Source of the DNA: Sthenelais limicola
Lineage: Eukaryota; Annelida; Polychaeta; Phyllodocida; Sigalionidae
Assembly (NCBI GenBank): GCA_942159475.1
Contig: OW804094.1
Coordinates: 46,372,966 to 46,436,965 of the forward strand
Direction: 5' to 3'
Length of the DNA: 64,000 nt
The position numbers and the translations under genes were made by a program. Of this stretch, positions 1 to 10,345 are shown piece after piece. The notes below the pieces were generated by a model, which saw only the letters and a program-made list of their open reading frames with translations, was not told the DNA's origin and searched no databases. Positions within the stretch are counted from its first letter, which is position 1; every line of letters starts with the position of its first letter.

Positions 1-879
1 TAGAGCAAAGGTCCACGTTTGGAGAACTGAAGTAGCTTTTATTGGGTCCAATCTCATAACATGTCAATCAGTCAATATATTAGGTGCAAAGCAGGACCAT
101 AGTCAGAATGCACAGTCTACGTCAGTCTAGTCAGTAAACTCTAAGTCCAGTCCATTCAGTCAAGTCAGAGTAATCTTGTTAGGTCTTCATATTGGTAAGT
201 CTGTACGAGGTGTATCTGTAGTCTCAAGTGTTCGTCTTCTAAGTGTTCATCGTCCGACTTGTCTTACTCTGACAGGACCTGGGGTCTTAATATATTTTTA
301 GGATTGCATCATCTGACCTGGGCCTTGCAGCCCCTAATAGCATCGCATTAGGATTACTTAGTATAGAAGGATTGGAAGGGTGACTTGCATCACTCCAGAA
401 GTCCAGAGATGAGCTTGCGAGCGACTTATCCCGGATGCAATGTACTCTAAATCTATGGAGGAACGGGTCTGGCACAATACCCTGACTCATGTCATCACGA
501 GTGGGCAATGCCACAAACCGCGTCCTATTGCGATAACGGATAACACACTGACTGACTATGGCCAAGTTTCATCAATACAATTAATTACTTTATTTAGGCA
601 CCTTAATCACTTAAACAATAAAACAATGAAATTAACTCTTAACCCGTAACACACATAAATATACTCAGACGTTAACAAATGACTGGCAAGTAGCAGCGAA
701 TAGAAAATCTATTGGTAACGCAATTGGTAATGAGCTGTTCCACTGTGGCAAGTAGCGGCCAATAGGGACCAATGAATGGCGAATGGCAATCTATTCACCA
801 AAGAAATCAAAACGTTTTGATTCTTGGGCGAATGACAGCAAGTTGTGGCCAATGACTTGCCACCCATTTGCACCACCTC
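1..879. other. No gene seen; AT-rich flank with short repeated motifs
   Basis: I see no convincing coding sequence. A minus-strand AATAAAA lies near 37-43, which could be a poly(A) signal for something transcribed leftwards, possibly the 3' end of the Gypsy remnant at 1892-4477, but no LTR boundary is recognisable. From about 660 the motifs CTATTGGTAA and GGCAAGTAGC recur and belong to the foldback at 880-975. Confidence 0.4.
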
Positions 880-975
880 CTCCACTATGGCAAGTAGCAT
901 TACCAATAGAGTGGCCAATTATTGGCCGCTCTATTGGTAACGCTATTGGTAATGCTACTTGCTGATAGTGGAGGC
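880..975. repeat. Foldback (imperfect palindrome) with ATTGGTAA motifs
   Basis: The left arm (from CTCCACTAT at 880) and the right arm (ending ATAGTGGAG near 973) are reverse complements over about 40 bp, centred near 920 (GGCCAATTATTGGCC). The right arm carries one extra 12-bp copy of the CTATTGGTAACG motif. The same motifs occur around 709-760 and 840-865, so this is probably the end of a small foldback or MITE element. Confidence 0.7.
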
Positions 976-982
976 CACCTAT

Positions 983-1292
983 ACATAGATTTCACATGAC
1001 GTCACCCGGTTGGCTGGGGAACCGTACTGGCCGCCATGACAGGGGTCAGCGCTACCCTTGCATCTATGGCATGGTTATCAAAACAAGCTGATGAACCCCA
1101 CAATTGTGGATACTTGAGTAATACCACACTAAAGAAAGATGACCTAACCTATCAAGAAAGGTTTGTTTAGGCACATTAAAACTGGTTAATGTTAAAACAG
1201 CCAGAAAACGGTATTTTCAAGTATCGCAGCATACATAGCCATTTAACGAGCCCCCTGCAATAGCGACAGCTGTGACGTCAGTGGAATCTTTG
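983..1292. mobile_element. MITE copy 1 (CRE-containing inverted termini)
   Basis: A ~310-bp non-coding repeat whose second copy lies at 7901-8212. The left end reads CATAGATTTCACATGACGTC, and the right end is close to its reverse complement (TGACGTCAGTGGAATCTTTG). Long internal stretches are shared, for example AACAGCCAGAAAACGG and TTTTCAAGTATCGCAGCATA. With no ORF, inverted ends and a dispersed second copy, a non-autonomous DNA transposon is the best reading. The superfamily is unknown and a TA-type target duplication is possible but not clear. Confidence 0.8.
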
Positions 1293-1890
1293 TATTAGGC
1301 TTATGTAATCCCAGGCAGGCTGTGGCTCACCCCTCACCCCTCAGCCAAGTGTTAATGACTTATTACGGGTTTGCAGCATGGACATCTAATTATTTTGCTC
1401 ATCTTAATTACAATATTTTACCATTGGAAAGTAAATAGCGACATGTCTGCCATTGCAAATCAACATCACTGAATTGATCTTGCTTAATGACATCACTCTA
1501 AGAACTTAATTAGCCTCAGTAAGGCAACTGAAAGCAACCAATTATTGGTCATGAGACAATCAATCCAACTCTCAGTCGGAAGCAAATCTCATGAAATTTA
1601 CCTTGGATTTTTGGGTAATAGGCCTACCAATGTTTTTGGATTGATTCCGAATCTGCCAAGTTGCACTTTATAACACCAAGTGGCACTTTGTGACCTTTGG
1701 GAAATTTTAATCATAAAATTACCTTGGTGTGTGTAAGCGGGGGAGGGGGAGGCGGGGAGGGGGGAGGCGAGGAGAGTTGCAAGGGTGCTCACTGTAAATA
1801 AGTCAACTACTCAACTCCAGTGTCTCAGTTCAAGTGCCTATTCAGTATATTATATAATGATAAGGTTATATAGAGTTATGAGTATAGACT
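1293..1890. other. No gene seen; short G-rich tract
   Basis: AT-rich sequence without a supported gene. A GGGGAGG-type purine-rich stretch lies at about 1738-1775. The minus-strand Gypsy pol remnant starts immediately to the right. Confidence 0.4.
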
Positions 1891-1891
1891 T

Positions 1892-2413
1892 CTAAATTTG
1901 TTCAATTAACCTCTCTCTAGGCTTTCTTATTCTCTGAGAGATTTGAGGTTTTACTTCAACTGCTTGATTCTTTAAGACTACTGTTTCTTTTGCCTGAGGT
2001 TGTGCCTTTTCTGGCTCTTTACCTTTTACCTCCACCTCAGGTGGACCTTGTGAGTATGGCACTACCAGTGTCATCTCTTCTAAATATTAATTCCCATTTT
2101 CAATGAAACTACTTGTTGTTTTAGGAACCTTTAGTAGTTGATTCCTGTTTCTTCTCAAACTACCACCATTTTCAGTGATTAACTTGTATGACCTCGGAGC
2201 CACTTCCGACTCTATTCTGGCCCTTGTACCCCACCTTTTGTTCTCACCTTGCACTCTTACAGATTCTCCTGGAACAAGTTTAGCTAGTACTTGCGTACCT
2301 TTGTTATAAGACTCGATTTGTCTGTCATCATAGAAATCACTCTGACTTTCACCTTTAGTTGTTTTACACACATCTGTCAGAAGGTCTAGTTTACTTCTTA
2401 TGTTCCTACCCAT
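1892..2413 (-). pseudogene. Gypsy integrase C-terminal region (pieces)
   Basis: Two frames continue one another. The piece at 2087-2413 contains a basic YNKGTQVLAKLVPGESVRV-type module, followed by a RSYKLITENGGSLRRNRNQL module and a Lys/Pro-rich end at 1892-2074 that finishes RKPRERLIEQI. This is the usual post-core region of Gypsy integrases (DNA-binding module then tail). A stop and frame change lie between 2074 and 2087. Confidence 0.75.
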
Positions 2414-2860
2414 ATAAGGATCTCCGAGGCAGATTTCCCACCAGCCCTAGGTATTACTCTATATGCTAGGAGAGCCAAGTTTGGATCCTCATTATTTTCT
2501 TTTGCCTTGTCAAAGATCTGTTTGACGATCCCTACTGCCCTTTCACTTTTACCATTTGGCTGGGCATACCTTGGGCTACTAGTTTTGCATTCAAACCCAA
2601 AATCACTTTCAAATTTTACAAATGCATTAGCTGTGTATTGAGGGCCATTATCTGTTACAAGTATTTTTGGTATCCCATGCCTTGCAAATAAGCCTTTTAG
2701 AGAGTTTACAATAACATCTGACGTAGTTGAATTCAAAATAACCACTTCAGGGTAATTGGATAGATAATCGACCACTACTAGGTAATCATTCCCTTGCCAA
2801 TGGAACAGATCAGACCCTACCATGTCCCATATGGCCCTAGCTAAGCTTAGCTTTCGTTTC
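2398..2860 (-). pseudogene. Gypsy integrase catalytic core
   Basis: The frame ending at 2398 contains the DDE core of a retroviral-type integrase: VGSDLFHWQGNDYLVVVDYL (first Asp), ILVTDNGPQY (second Asp) and PNGKSERAVGIVKQ (catalytic Glu), with spacing as in the rve fold. It is followed by the typical LLAYR helix. Upstream of ~2860 the frame loses similarity and the zinc domain lies in other frames, so the core cannot be translated with the rest. All three acidic residues remain. Confidence 0.85.
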
Positions 2861-3160
2861 ATCAACATTCGCCCTCCAGAGGTTTCCCATAATGCCTTGT
2901 GCACGTGCAGGCAGATGCAACATGTCGCAAGGCACGTTACTCGTAAGAGGACCCAAAACTTGCAAGTCAAGAGAGAAGGGCTCTGAAAACCTCCCCTCGG
3001 TTTGACAAGTGATATTTTTGGATGGGTACATATGAAAACCAGCAATTTCTTATTATTTCTAGAAAGTATCTCCCTTAAACAATAATATACTAAAGTAATT
3101 ATAAACAATCAATACAACATAGCTCTTAAAAAGGAGGATTTGTAGCGTTTTCAGTACAAG

Positions 3161-3640
3161 TCAATGGCAATTCAATGACCGGAACCTGCACGCGATTTTG
3201 AGACATTGTGCAGGATCTGTAACCTCTGGAGGGCGAATAGAACAGCTCTTTCCGCTGACTGTATGTAAATTTGTACATGCTTCACACTGATCACTCATGG
3301 CTTCTATGTCTTTGTTGTTGATGGCCAATAGACCGTACCCCTCGCTCTGCATTTCTTTTTTTCACTACCGAAGTGACCTTCGTGTATCAATTTCAATACC
3401 TCAGACCTCATTGTTGCTGGAATAACTACTCTGTTACCTCTTCGGATGACTCCATTGATTATCAATAATTTTTCTTTATACGAACTATAAGCTGGGCACT
3501 TGCCTGCCCGCCACCCTGTGACTATACACTCTTTTAACACTGCTAATATTGGATCTCTGTCCGTCTCGATTACAATTTTGTTCAGCTTTTCTTTTGAAAC
3601 CTGAAGGTTTTCATATACCAGGTTTACTTACCTTGTGATC
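3161..3640 (-). pseudogene. Gypsy integrase N-terminal zinc (H2C2) region, frameshifted
   Basis: Fragments in successive frames show KEKLNKIVIETDRDP (about 3590), then GWRAGKCPAY, a LLIINGVIRRGNRVVIPATM strand pair and HEGHFGSEKKKCRARGTVYW (3380-3540), then CEACTNL (about 3275). HxxxH followed by CxxC is the integrase zinc signature. The order matches a Gypsy pol read on the minus strand. At least one frameshift lies near 3350. Confidence 0.75.
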
Positions 3641-3963
3641 AAGCTCACTCTTTTCGTCTTGAATAGGGGAGTTGCATGTGCCATTGCGCATGTCTATACA
3701 ACACATCCTGGGATTGATTCTGATGAAATCTGATATACAAATATTTAATGTATAACACATGGAAATTAGAGCACCAATAACCATGGCAATTCTTATATGA
3801 ATTAAACCCGTGAGCCTATGTCACAATTATGTTTCACTGTATTGTTTGACTTGCTGTATAAACATCCTAAATAAAAAAAAATAAAAAAAAATAGTCAATG
3901 CTGAATGTAGCATGTTTTCTATTGATTTTATACTGTACCATTAGTCCCATAATTCCATGCGAA
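3641..3963. other. Non-homologous stretch with A-rich tail inside Gypsy remnant
   Basis: This interval interrupts the expected RNase H to integrase linker. It ends in an A-rich run, ATAAAAAAAAATAAAAAAAAA-like, at about 3869-3892 on the plus strand. That could be the tail of a small retroposon inserted in plus orientation, but I could not define a 5' end or a target duplication. Confidence 0.4.
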
Positions 3964-4477
3964 TCAGGATTCAAAATGGCGTCTATGCAAATCCCCTATT
4001 AAATTACACTTTCTGGCTCTGGAGAGCGTGTCTGCAATGTACATGAATTTCCCTGCTATCCATGAGCATTTTACATCATAGCATTGTATTTTGATCATCA
4101 TGCGCTGTATACCTGGTGATAGGTCATTAAGTGGTTTCTGAAAGAATGCTAACAGAGGTTTATGATCAGTTTCTAAAGTTACATCTGTTCGGCCATACAC
4201 AAAGTGGTGAAATTTTGTCACCCCAAATACCATTGCCAGGCACTCCTTTTCAATCTGGGCATACCTGGTCTCTGCTTGGGTCATTGACCTTGAGGCATGC
4301 TATGGGCCTCCATATCTCCCTCTTTCTGTAATAACACGGACCCAAGACCGTCTCGACTGGCATCTGAAAATGAGAAAAAGATTCCATACTTATACAAGTA
4401 CATAGCCTAAGACACCAAACCCAAATTAATCTCGCGGTAATGCTCCTGGACCACTGGATGGCGCCACACACACTCAC
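3964..4477 (-). pseudogene. Gypsy RNase H domain
   Basis: The frame at 3964-4284 reads TQAETRYAQIEKECLAMVFG (catalytic Glu helix), YGRTDVTLETDHKPLLAFF (Asp), then YDVKCSWIAGKFMYIADTLSRA, the hallmark end of Gypsy RNase H. The start of the domain (residues resembling DASRDGLGSVLLQK) lies in the adjacent frame at about 4250-4370, so a frameshift splits the domain. This is a fragment; RT is not present upstream. Confidence 0.85.
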
Positions 4478-5110
4478 ACCTCTCCCTCTTTCCCTCTTCC
4501 CCCTAGCTGTATCCTTCTCTTTCTCTCTCTTTTCCTCTCTCTCTCTCTAGCTCTCCGTTCTTATTTGCTAAACCAGAGGCAGCACTATATAAACTTAAAG
4601 GGTTAAATTTGGCAAGTGTAGCATTTTTAAATAAATTTTTTTTTAGAAAATGTTATTTGAACAATTTGCTTTTAAAGTGGCTATAGATCACTATTTGACT
4701 ATATGTCATTTAGAAATATGTTTGTAGTTTTCAATGACCTGCACAAGTAAGAACATTTCTGTGGAATACAAACTCTATATATTCCTTAGATTAATTGATA
4801 TTTGTTAACGAAGAATGTGGCAGAGATTCCATTGGGGAATTCAAATCTGAGAGAGAAGTAACTTGACCATAAGGTGCTGCCCCAGTGCTTGGTGAAGGGG
4901 TGTGAAGTACAAGCGAGGCAGTAGGTACATGCTGACATATCCTGTCCCATCCAGGTGTTAGGTCACTTAACCAATTATGATAAGAGGCGTCGGAGACCTT
5001 CCCTAATCAACCAAATTGGGTCTGGCAGTTGTGTCAGGGTGCCTGTGGCACCCTACGAAATTGGAGTTTTAAACTCTTAAATACACGAAATATATGTAAT
5101 TCTTACATTA
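4478..5110. other. No gene seen; pyrimidine-rich low complexity then AT-rich
   Basis: A CT-rich tract covers about 4470-4556. The rest is AT-rich sequence with no supported ORF, up to the left end of the TIR element at 5111. Confidence 0.5.
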
Positions 5111-5154
5111 GGGACTGTTCATTTTTAACCTCTGGGGGGGGGGAGAGGAGAATT

Positions 5155-5340
5155 TTCAGGGGGGGCCATCATTTTTTGCACAGACTCTGAAGGGGGGTCA
5201 CCTGTTTTTGCACAGACTCTGAAGGGGGGTCATCATTTTTTGCACAGATTCTGAAGGTCAAGGCGGCACCTTTTTTTACACAGACTTAATGGGGGGGGGG
5301 CACTTTTTTTGCACCAACTATGAAGGGCAGCGCCATTTAT
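5155..5340 (+). repeat. Subterminal degenerate tandem repeat (GGGGGGTCATCATTTTTTGCACAG)
   Basis: Four to five degenerate units of about 38 bp, each with a G run, TCA(T/C)C, a T run, GCACAGACT and TGAA. Two further units in the same orientation lie at the other end of the element (about 7728-7795, GGTCATGCAATTTTGCAC). Subterminal repeats of this kind are usual transposase-binding arrays, so they support the transposon reading. Confidence 0.75.
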
Positions 5341-5923
5341 ACTTGCGTAAACCTTGCTGAAATCTGGGTCATGAAAGAAGATTCCTGTACTTCAATCATA
5401 AAATTCTCTGGTATTTGGACAAGCAGACCATTCTCTAAGGCAGTCAGCAAACATCTGACTTGTGGTGGTCTGGAAGCATGGGAGAGTTGTGGTTTGTAAA
5501 GCTGCATGGTGGTCTATGCTAGATGAGAGGAAGCGTTCATCACTTGTGCTTTTTCTGGGTCCCTTGCCCACCTCTTGTTGATGAAAGACATGGCTGTTGT
5601 GTCATCAGAATAGATCATTACTTGTCTATTCATCGAGGTTGGGCTAAAAAGATGGCAGGTTGGATCAAGAATTGCGACCTTTTTGTATATATGATATACT
5701 TGTCAGTGATATTTGGCCACCCTACCCATGAGACATACACTAACTCTCCATCATTTATAAATCCCCTGCTGCCCCACAACCATCCAATCTGTAATTTTCC
5801 ATGAAAGTTGGTTTGGCCTGACCATCTTTTTTTACTATCTTAAATCCATCTTGTATGCTGTTATGTAACATGTCTGTATGAGGGCAGGAGCAACTCCCCC
5901 AAGCCTCAAAACATATCGCTGCC

Positions 5924-6320
5924 ATGATCACTAGTGGTGGTTGGGTACATGAGCACGATTTTAACCAACTAGGTAAGTTTGTGGTGAGATGCCTTGCTAG
6001 ATGTGGGATTGGCGGCATTAGCAATTACTTAGATGACCTTATCATTGTTGGTGAGACTATGGATGATTGTGCCTTCAAACAAAATGCCCTGATCCATCTA
6101 CTTGTTTAGCTAGGTTTTCGCATCTTGTGGTGCAAGTGCTCATCCCCTGCCCAGCAGTGCATCTTCCCCAGTATCCTCTTTGACACTATAAAGATGGAAA
6201 TCAAGCTGCCGGAAAAGAAGCTAATCTCATTGTAAGATAACCTGGCTTCTTTCACCGTGATAGCCCCTCCAAGAGACAGATTCAGCACTTGTGCGGCTCT
6301 GTCGTGCATGTTTCAAAGGT
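5924..6320 (+). pseudogene. DIRS-type reverse transcriptase fragment
   Basis: The plus-strand frame shows FNQLGKFVVRCLARCGIGGI followed by the RT active-site motif NYLDDLIIVGET (YLDD, Asp-Asp present). It continues past an in-frame TAG near 6108 with LGFRILWCKCSSPAQQ, FDTIKMEIKLPEKKL and a final ATKRQ-type thumb region. This order is typical of DIRS/YR-retroelement RTs. Several stops make it a pseudogene. It is only about 130 residues long and unrelated in close sequence to elements A and B. Confidence 0.7.
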
Positions 6321-7727
6321 GATCTGTGGCGGTCACACCTTCTCCAGATGGAGGATCCAACCACCAAACTAAGTCAAGCTTGAAGTCATTGCTTAACCTA
6401 ACCCTGGTATCAGTCCAAGTTGGGTGCTGGCTGGTGTTGAAGTGAAGTGAGGCCTACCAGCACCGGTTGAGGCATGACCTAAGTGGTAAACAAGGTGCAG
6501 TAATCATGTCCCTCAATGGAGGACATAAATAGAATGTATGTCAACACATATTGCAATTATAGCAATATTTTTATTGTGAGTTGCCCAGAAAAATATTGCT
6601 GTCATATGGATCCTGTGATGTATCACAGTCACTTTTGCTAGCAGAAATGCAAACATTGCAGGCTGTACATCGCAGTATATTGGTTCTGAGGATATTTCTT
6701 GTACTAGTTTGAAGCTAGTACAAGAATATCAGCTTCTGTTGCTTAGAGAAAAATTTATTAACAGAATTTCACATTGGAACTTCAAATTTAGGCATCAGAT
6801 ATCTCAAATTATGTACCAACAAGTTTCAGTGACCAGAAATAACATTGTCATGACAATGACATAAATGATAAAAGACGACCACACATCGCCCCTCATTAGG
6901 CATTACAAAGGCCTGCAGCTATTAAATATAAGTTACAACATTCCACGATTGACAAGAATTAATTGGTGATTAGAGATTCTTTACTTCCTAAGATTACTAA
7001 AGATTGCACACACTCGAAGATTGAACTGGAAAATTCTGTGATAAAATATTTATGTCTATTTTAGATTTTACGATGGGAATAATTCCGCTTGCAGTTTTGT
7101 GAGGGAAAGAGCCTTGAAAACCCCTCCCAAAGTTTGCAAGCATTTTTTCTGGGTGCAAAATGTTTTAAATTCAGCAATGTTTTCAGAGAATCATTTTTTC
7201 TGAGCAGGCTTTCTCTTGCAAACCTATTTCTGCGATGTTTTTCCTGCGATCTTTTTTTTCTTGCTGGAATACCAGGCCTAGCTAGGAGTCATCTGTCTCA
7301 TCCTCAGTGGCGGTGTGGATCCCCAAATTTTGTTATCACATTGTAGCACCTCCACATGGTCAACTTCCTTCAAGCTGTTCTTTCCTGCTTTTGCACATTC
7401 TGGAGGTTTGGTGCTGGCTGCTGCCTTCATGTGAGGGAAATAGGCATGGACCTGCAGACCTCACTGCCCCAATGAAATAACTGCCAGTATGTCTCTTGTA
7501 ACGCAGCCCTCTTTAGACAATGCTGTTGTCATCTGACAACCTATGTTATGTTTATCTGTCCACATCTGGAAGTCAAAATCTCCAGTTCCTTCATATTTCC
7601 GATGGATTAGGTCTCACCACTCAAGTGATTGTTCTCTAAGGCAATCACTAAGCATAATATTAATCCCTGGTTGTTCCTTTGTCATCAATTTTAAACATGT
7701 GGATCAGTATTAAAAAAGGATGGTTTA
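6321..7727. other. Interior of TIR element; no gene recognised
   Basis: AT-rich sequence without a supported reading frame. The open stretch at 7089-7346 has a skewed, T-driven Phe/Leu composition and no recognisable motif. The subterminal repeats resume at about 7728. Confidence 0.5.
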
Positions 7728-7900
7728 AAGGGGGGGGTCATGCAATTTTGCACAAACTTTGAAGGGGGGGGTCATACAATTTTGCACGAGAATTTTTCAT
7801 GAATTCTCCTCTCCCCCCCTAGTGGTTAATTATGAACAGTCCCTTAATGCTCCCGGGTATACATTACAAATATAGGCCTACTAATCTAGAATAGGCCTAT

Positions 7901-8212
7901 ACATAGATTTCACATGACGTCACCCAGTAGGCTGCGGTTTCACAGTGACCGCCATTTTCAGGGTCATCGCTACGCTTGCCGTCTATGGCGAGGGTATCAA
8001 AACAAAGTTGATAAACCTCACAAGACAGGATACTTGGCTAATACTACACTAAAGACAGGTTATCTAACCTATCATGAAGATATTATTGAGGCAGATGAAA
8101 ACTGGTAAAAGTTAAAACAGCCAGAAAACGGCATTTTCAAGTATCGCAGCATACATAGGCATCTAACTGGACCCCAAACATGGCCAGGGCCATGACGTCA
8201 GTGAAATCTATA
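7901..8212. mobile_element. MITE copy 2 (CRE-containing inverted termini)
   Basis: The second copy of the repeat at 983-1292, in the same orientation and about 80-85% identical by eye. The termini CATAGATTTCACATGACGTC and TGACGTCAGTGAAATCTA are a cleaner inverted pair than in copy 1. Both carry TGACGTCA or its extension. It ends 371 bp upstream of the first ORF of element A and could act as an upstream cis element. Confidence 0.8.
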
Positions 8213-8583
8213 GTTGAAATTCAGGCAAACTTTCCCCAAATCGGGAGCTCAGTGATATGTGTCACTTTAAGTTTGACAAAGCCAAAGGTGATAATTCTCA
8301 TTTATTTTAATAATGAAGATGCTTCCATTTTTCTCAGGATATATAGGCCTATACTTATGCCTGAGGCTTGCCGGAACGGGAAGTCCTCGGCATTGGGGCC
8401 AAAGAGGTCACACTACGCAACTTCCGTTGCACGTTGGACGTGGCCAGCGTCTCTCCCTCTCTCTGCTGCTTCTCCAGCTAACGAGCACGCAAATTTGTTA
8501 GCTTTCGCTTTGGCTTTTATTATACCTCTACCTCGGGTTGGAATGCTCCAGAACTCGCCAGTTCAATACAACCCGGTGCCGAG
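8213..8583 (+). other. Leader of Ngaro-like element A
   Basis: No ORF. It contains CGTCTCTCCCTCTCTCTGCTG at about 8446-8466. The general layout (purine/pyrimidine tract, CpG-containing segment, then ORF1 ATG at 8584) resembles the A-repeat leader of element B (19763-19907 on the opposite strand), but I cannot align it closely. The left boundary of element A is therefore not defined. Confidence 0.4.
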
Positions 8584-9535
8584 ATGGGAAAGAAGGACTC
8601 AGGATCTAAGGGGAAGAAGCAGACAGAGACTCGCTCGGGTCGCAAGGTCTCTCCGAATCCAAAGTTCGCTGGAGACGAAGACGGCCATGATGGAGATGCT
8701 CCTCTTATAGAAGATGCGGTCGACACTCCATCTTCTGACGATACTCAAGAGACGTCGTCGGAGCCTGTGAAAAAGAAGAGGAAAACTTCTAAATTCGTCA
8801 CGAAGCTTGAGTTCAATAAGCTATTAGCATCCATTGAGGAATTGAAGGCGAGCACAGAAAAGTCAGGTCGGGGCCAGCCACCGAACCAGGCTAATAACCA
8901 GGTTCCCCTCAGCACTTCTGTTCAGCCGGAAATTCCCCGCCATGTTGCGACTCATCCTGTGACGTCACAGATCCGCGCTCCCCTGACTTCCGCCCAACCG
9001 GGCTTGGGGCTTGCGACCTCACTCAGACCAGCACCCTTGGCAGCTCCGATCTACGGGAATGGAAAATGTTATCCGAGAGATCCAAATCAGGTGCCTGCAC
9101 TACAACTGCAGCCTGCCTATCCTATGGTGCAACCAATCTTCTCGGCAGGGGCAACTGCGCTTCCAGACCCAACATCTCTCACTGCTGCCTACAGAGACTC
9201 CCCGCTGGTATACAATGCACTCGACAGACAATATCCTGCAGTTGGCCATTCAAAAGGTATGCTCAAATTCGTAAAAACCCTTTACCACTCCAGAGGCAAG
9301 CCTCCCTGCAGATATTTATGAAATAGTACGACAAGAAAAGAGGGATCTCACCTTCCCTGAGTACGTGTGTGGTTTCAGTCATATGATAAATAAGAACTTG
9401 ATTCCGACTTCATTGCCTTACCAGATGGTTAAACACCTCAAGGCTATATCTGAGGATTTCACTAGATTTAGTTGGGAGGGAGTGCGTGCGTGGTCGCACT
9501 CCTGCCTTGCTATGATCAATGAGGAACAGGCAAAC

Positions 9536-9997
9536 TTTTTTTTTTTTTTTTAACAATTTTATTAGGAAGATTTCCAACAAAGTGGTAGGTCTCATCTCCT
9601 ACAAAGGTATTTACATAATTTAAATTAACACAAATATCGTGATGAATCAATCCTTGTTTACAACCTACATAATTTTACAACAAAAACATTCTAATCGACT
9701 CAGGTATACTATATTATATGATTAATGTGGATGTCAGCATCAAATCCACTCGTTACACCTATTACATCTTCTATATCGACATAACTCACTTTTTTTGTTT
9801 TTGGCCCATGATTAAAAACTACAACATCGATTCTCGCTTAGATAAAAATAATTGGTTACATATTAACACCGATTTTGTAGTACATACAATAGTTCACATC
9901 ATGCATAGCTATGAAAGACCTGTATTACAGGCTATCTAAACATCATATCATCCAGTTATCCGTTACCTTCAGATGGGTTTTAAGGTTTGCCCACGAC
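9536..9997 (-). mobile_element. Poly(A)-tailed retroposon inserted in ORF1 of element A
   Basis: ORF1 homology breaks after GAACAGGCAAAC (9535) and resumes at TGGCATGAC (10001). Between them is a segment starting with 16 T on the plus strand, that is, a minus-strand insert ending AATAAAATTGTTA plus a poly(A) tail. AAC repeats at both junctions, so the target duplication is short or eroded. It could be a SINE, the 3' end of a LINE, or a processed transcript; no ORF or tRNA-like box identifies it. Confidence 0.8.
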
Positions 9998-10335
9998 AAC
10001 TGGCATGACACCTTCCATTTCCAGTTTGAGAGGTCCCGACTTGCATGGAGTCAGCCTTCTTCAGCTAAAGTACCCTCTGCTCCTACTACATTATCTACTC
10101 CTTGTCCATCATACAACTTCGATGACTGCCCTGAGAGTGCCACTCACTCTTCGGGCTCAGTCTCTCTGCTTCACATGTGTGGATTCTGTTACTTCCTATC
10201 CAGGGGAAAGTCATACCCACACCCCTCCAAGTCATGCAATAACAAGTCGTGAATGCCTGACAAACAGGGAAAGGATAACAAGAAGGCAGCTTCAAATCAG
10301 TGGAATAATAAGAAGCCTGCTTCAAACACAGATTC

Positions 10336-10342
10336 AAAAAAC
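10336..10342 (+). promoter_or_regulatory. Slippery heptamer A AAA AAC before ORF1 stop (element A)
   Basis: In the ORF1 frame the end reads GAT TCA AAA AAC TGA, so the heptamer A AAA AAC sits directly before the stop. A -1 slip would enter AAA AAA CTG AAT CGC, which is the frame of the downstream RT ORF. This is a canonical -1 frameshift sequence in exactly the right phase. I did not find a strong stem just downstream. In element B the same junction is arranged differently. Confidence 0.6.
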
Positions 10343-10345
10343 TGA

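Larger units (their letters stand above)
1892..4477 (-). mobile_element. Decayed Ty3/Gypsy retrotransposon, RNase H to integrase
   Basis: In minus-strand order the pieces are RNase H, integrase zinc domain, integrase core and integrase C terminus, which is the Ty3/Gypsy (Metaviridae) pol order. Each piece is in a different frame or ends at a stop, so the copy is dead. gag, protease and most of the RT are missing, and no LTR pair is visible. A 300-bp non-homologous stretch (3641-3960) separates RNase H from integrase. Confidence 0.85.
5111..7843. mobile_element. 2.7-kb DNA transposon remnant with ~45-bp terminal inverted repeats
   Basis: The left end GGGACTGTTCATTTTTAACC (5111) and the right end ending GGTTAATTATGAACAGTCCC (7843) are reverse complements. 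The match continues inward through a G9 run and GAGAGGAGAATT (left to ~5153) versus GAATTCTCCTCTCC and a C run (right from 7801). The flanks are TTA on the left and TTAA on the right. A 3-bp TTA duplication fits PIF/Harbinger and TTAA would fit Kolobok. I found no transposase; the only recognisable coding match inside is a dead DIRS-type RT piece. Confidence 0.8.
8584..10345 (+). pseudogene. ORF1 (gag-like) of element A, frameshifted and interrupted
   Basis: Starts at ATG 8584 (GKKDSGSKGKKQTETRSGRK) with a basic, charged N terminus, then a KKKRK nuclear-localisation-like cluster, a Pro/Gln-rich middle and YNALDRQYPAVG. A one-base shift in the A-run near 9275 moves the frame, after which KRDLTFPEYVCG, YQMVKHLKAISED and WSHSCLAMINEEQAN match ORF1 of element B. 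After the 9536-9997 insertion it resumes (WHDTFHFQFERSRLAW) and ends in a zinc-finger-like CGFCYFLSRGKSYPHPSKSC. A TGA at 10250 cuts the tail. The original stop is TGA at 10343. Confidence 0.85.

Noticed and set aside
7089..7346. 85-residue frame as a transposase fragment
   Set aside because: It is rich in Phe/Leu from T-rich sequence and shows no DDE-type or zinc-finger motif.
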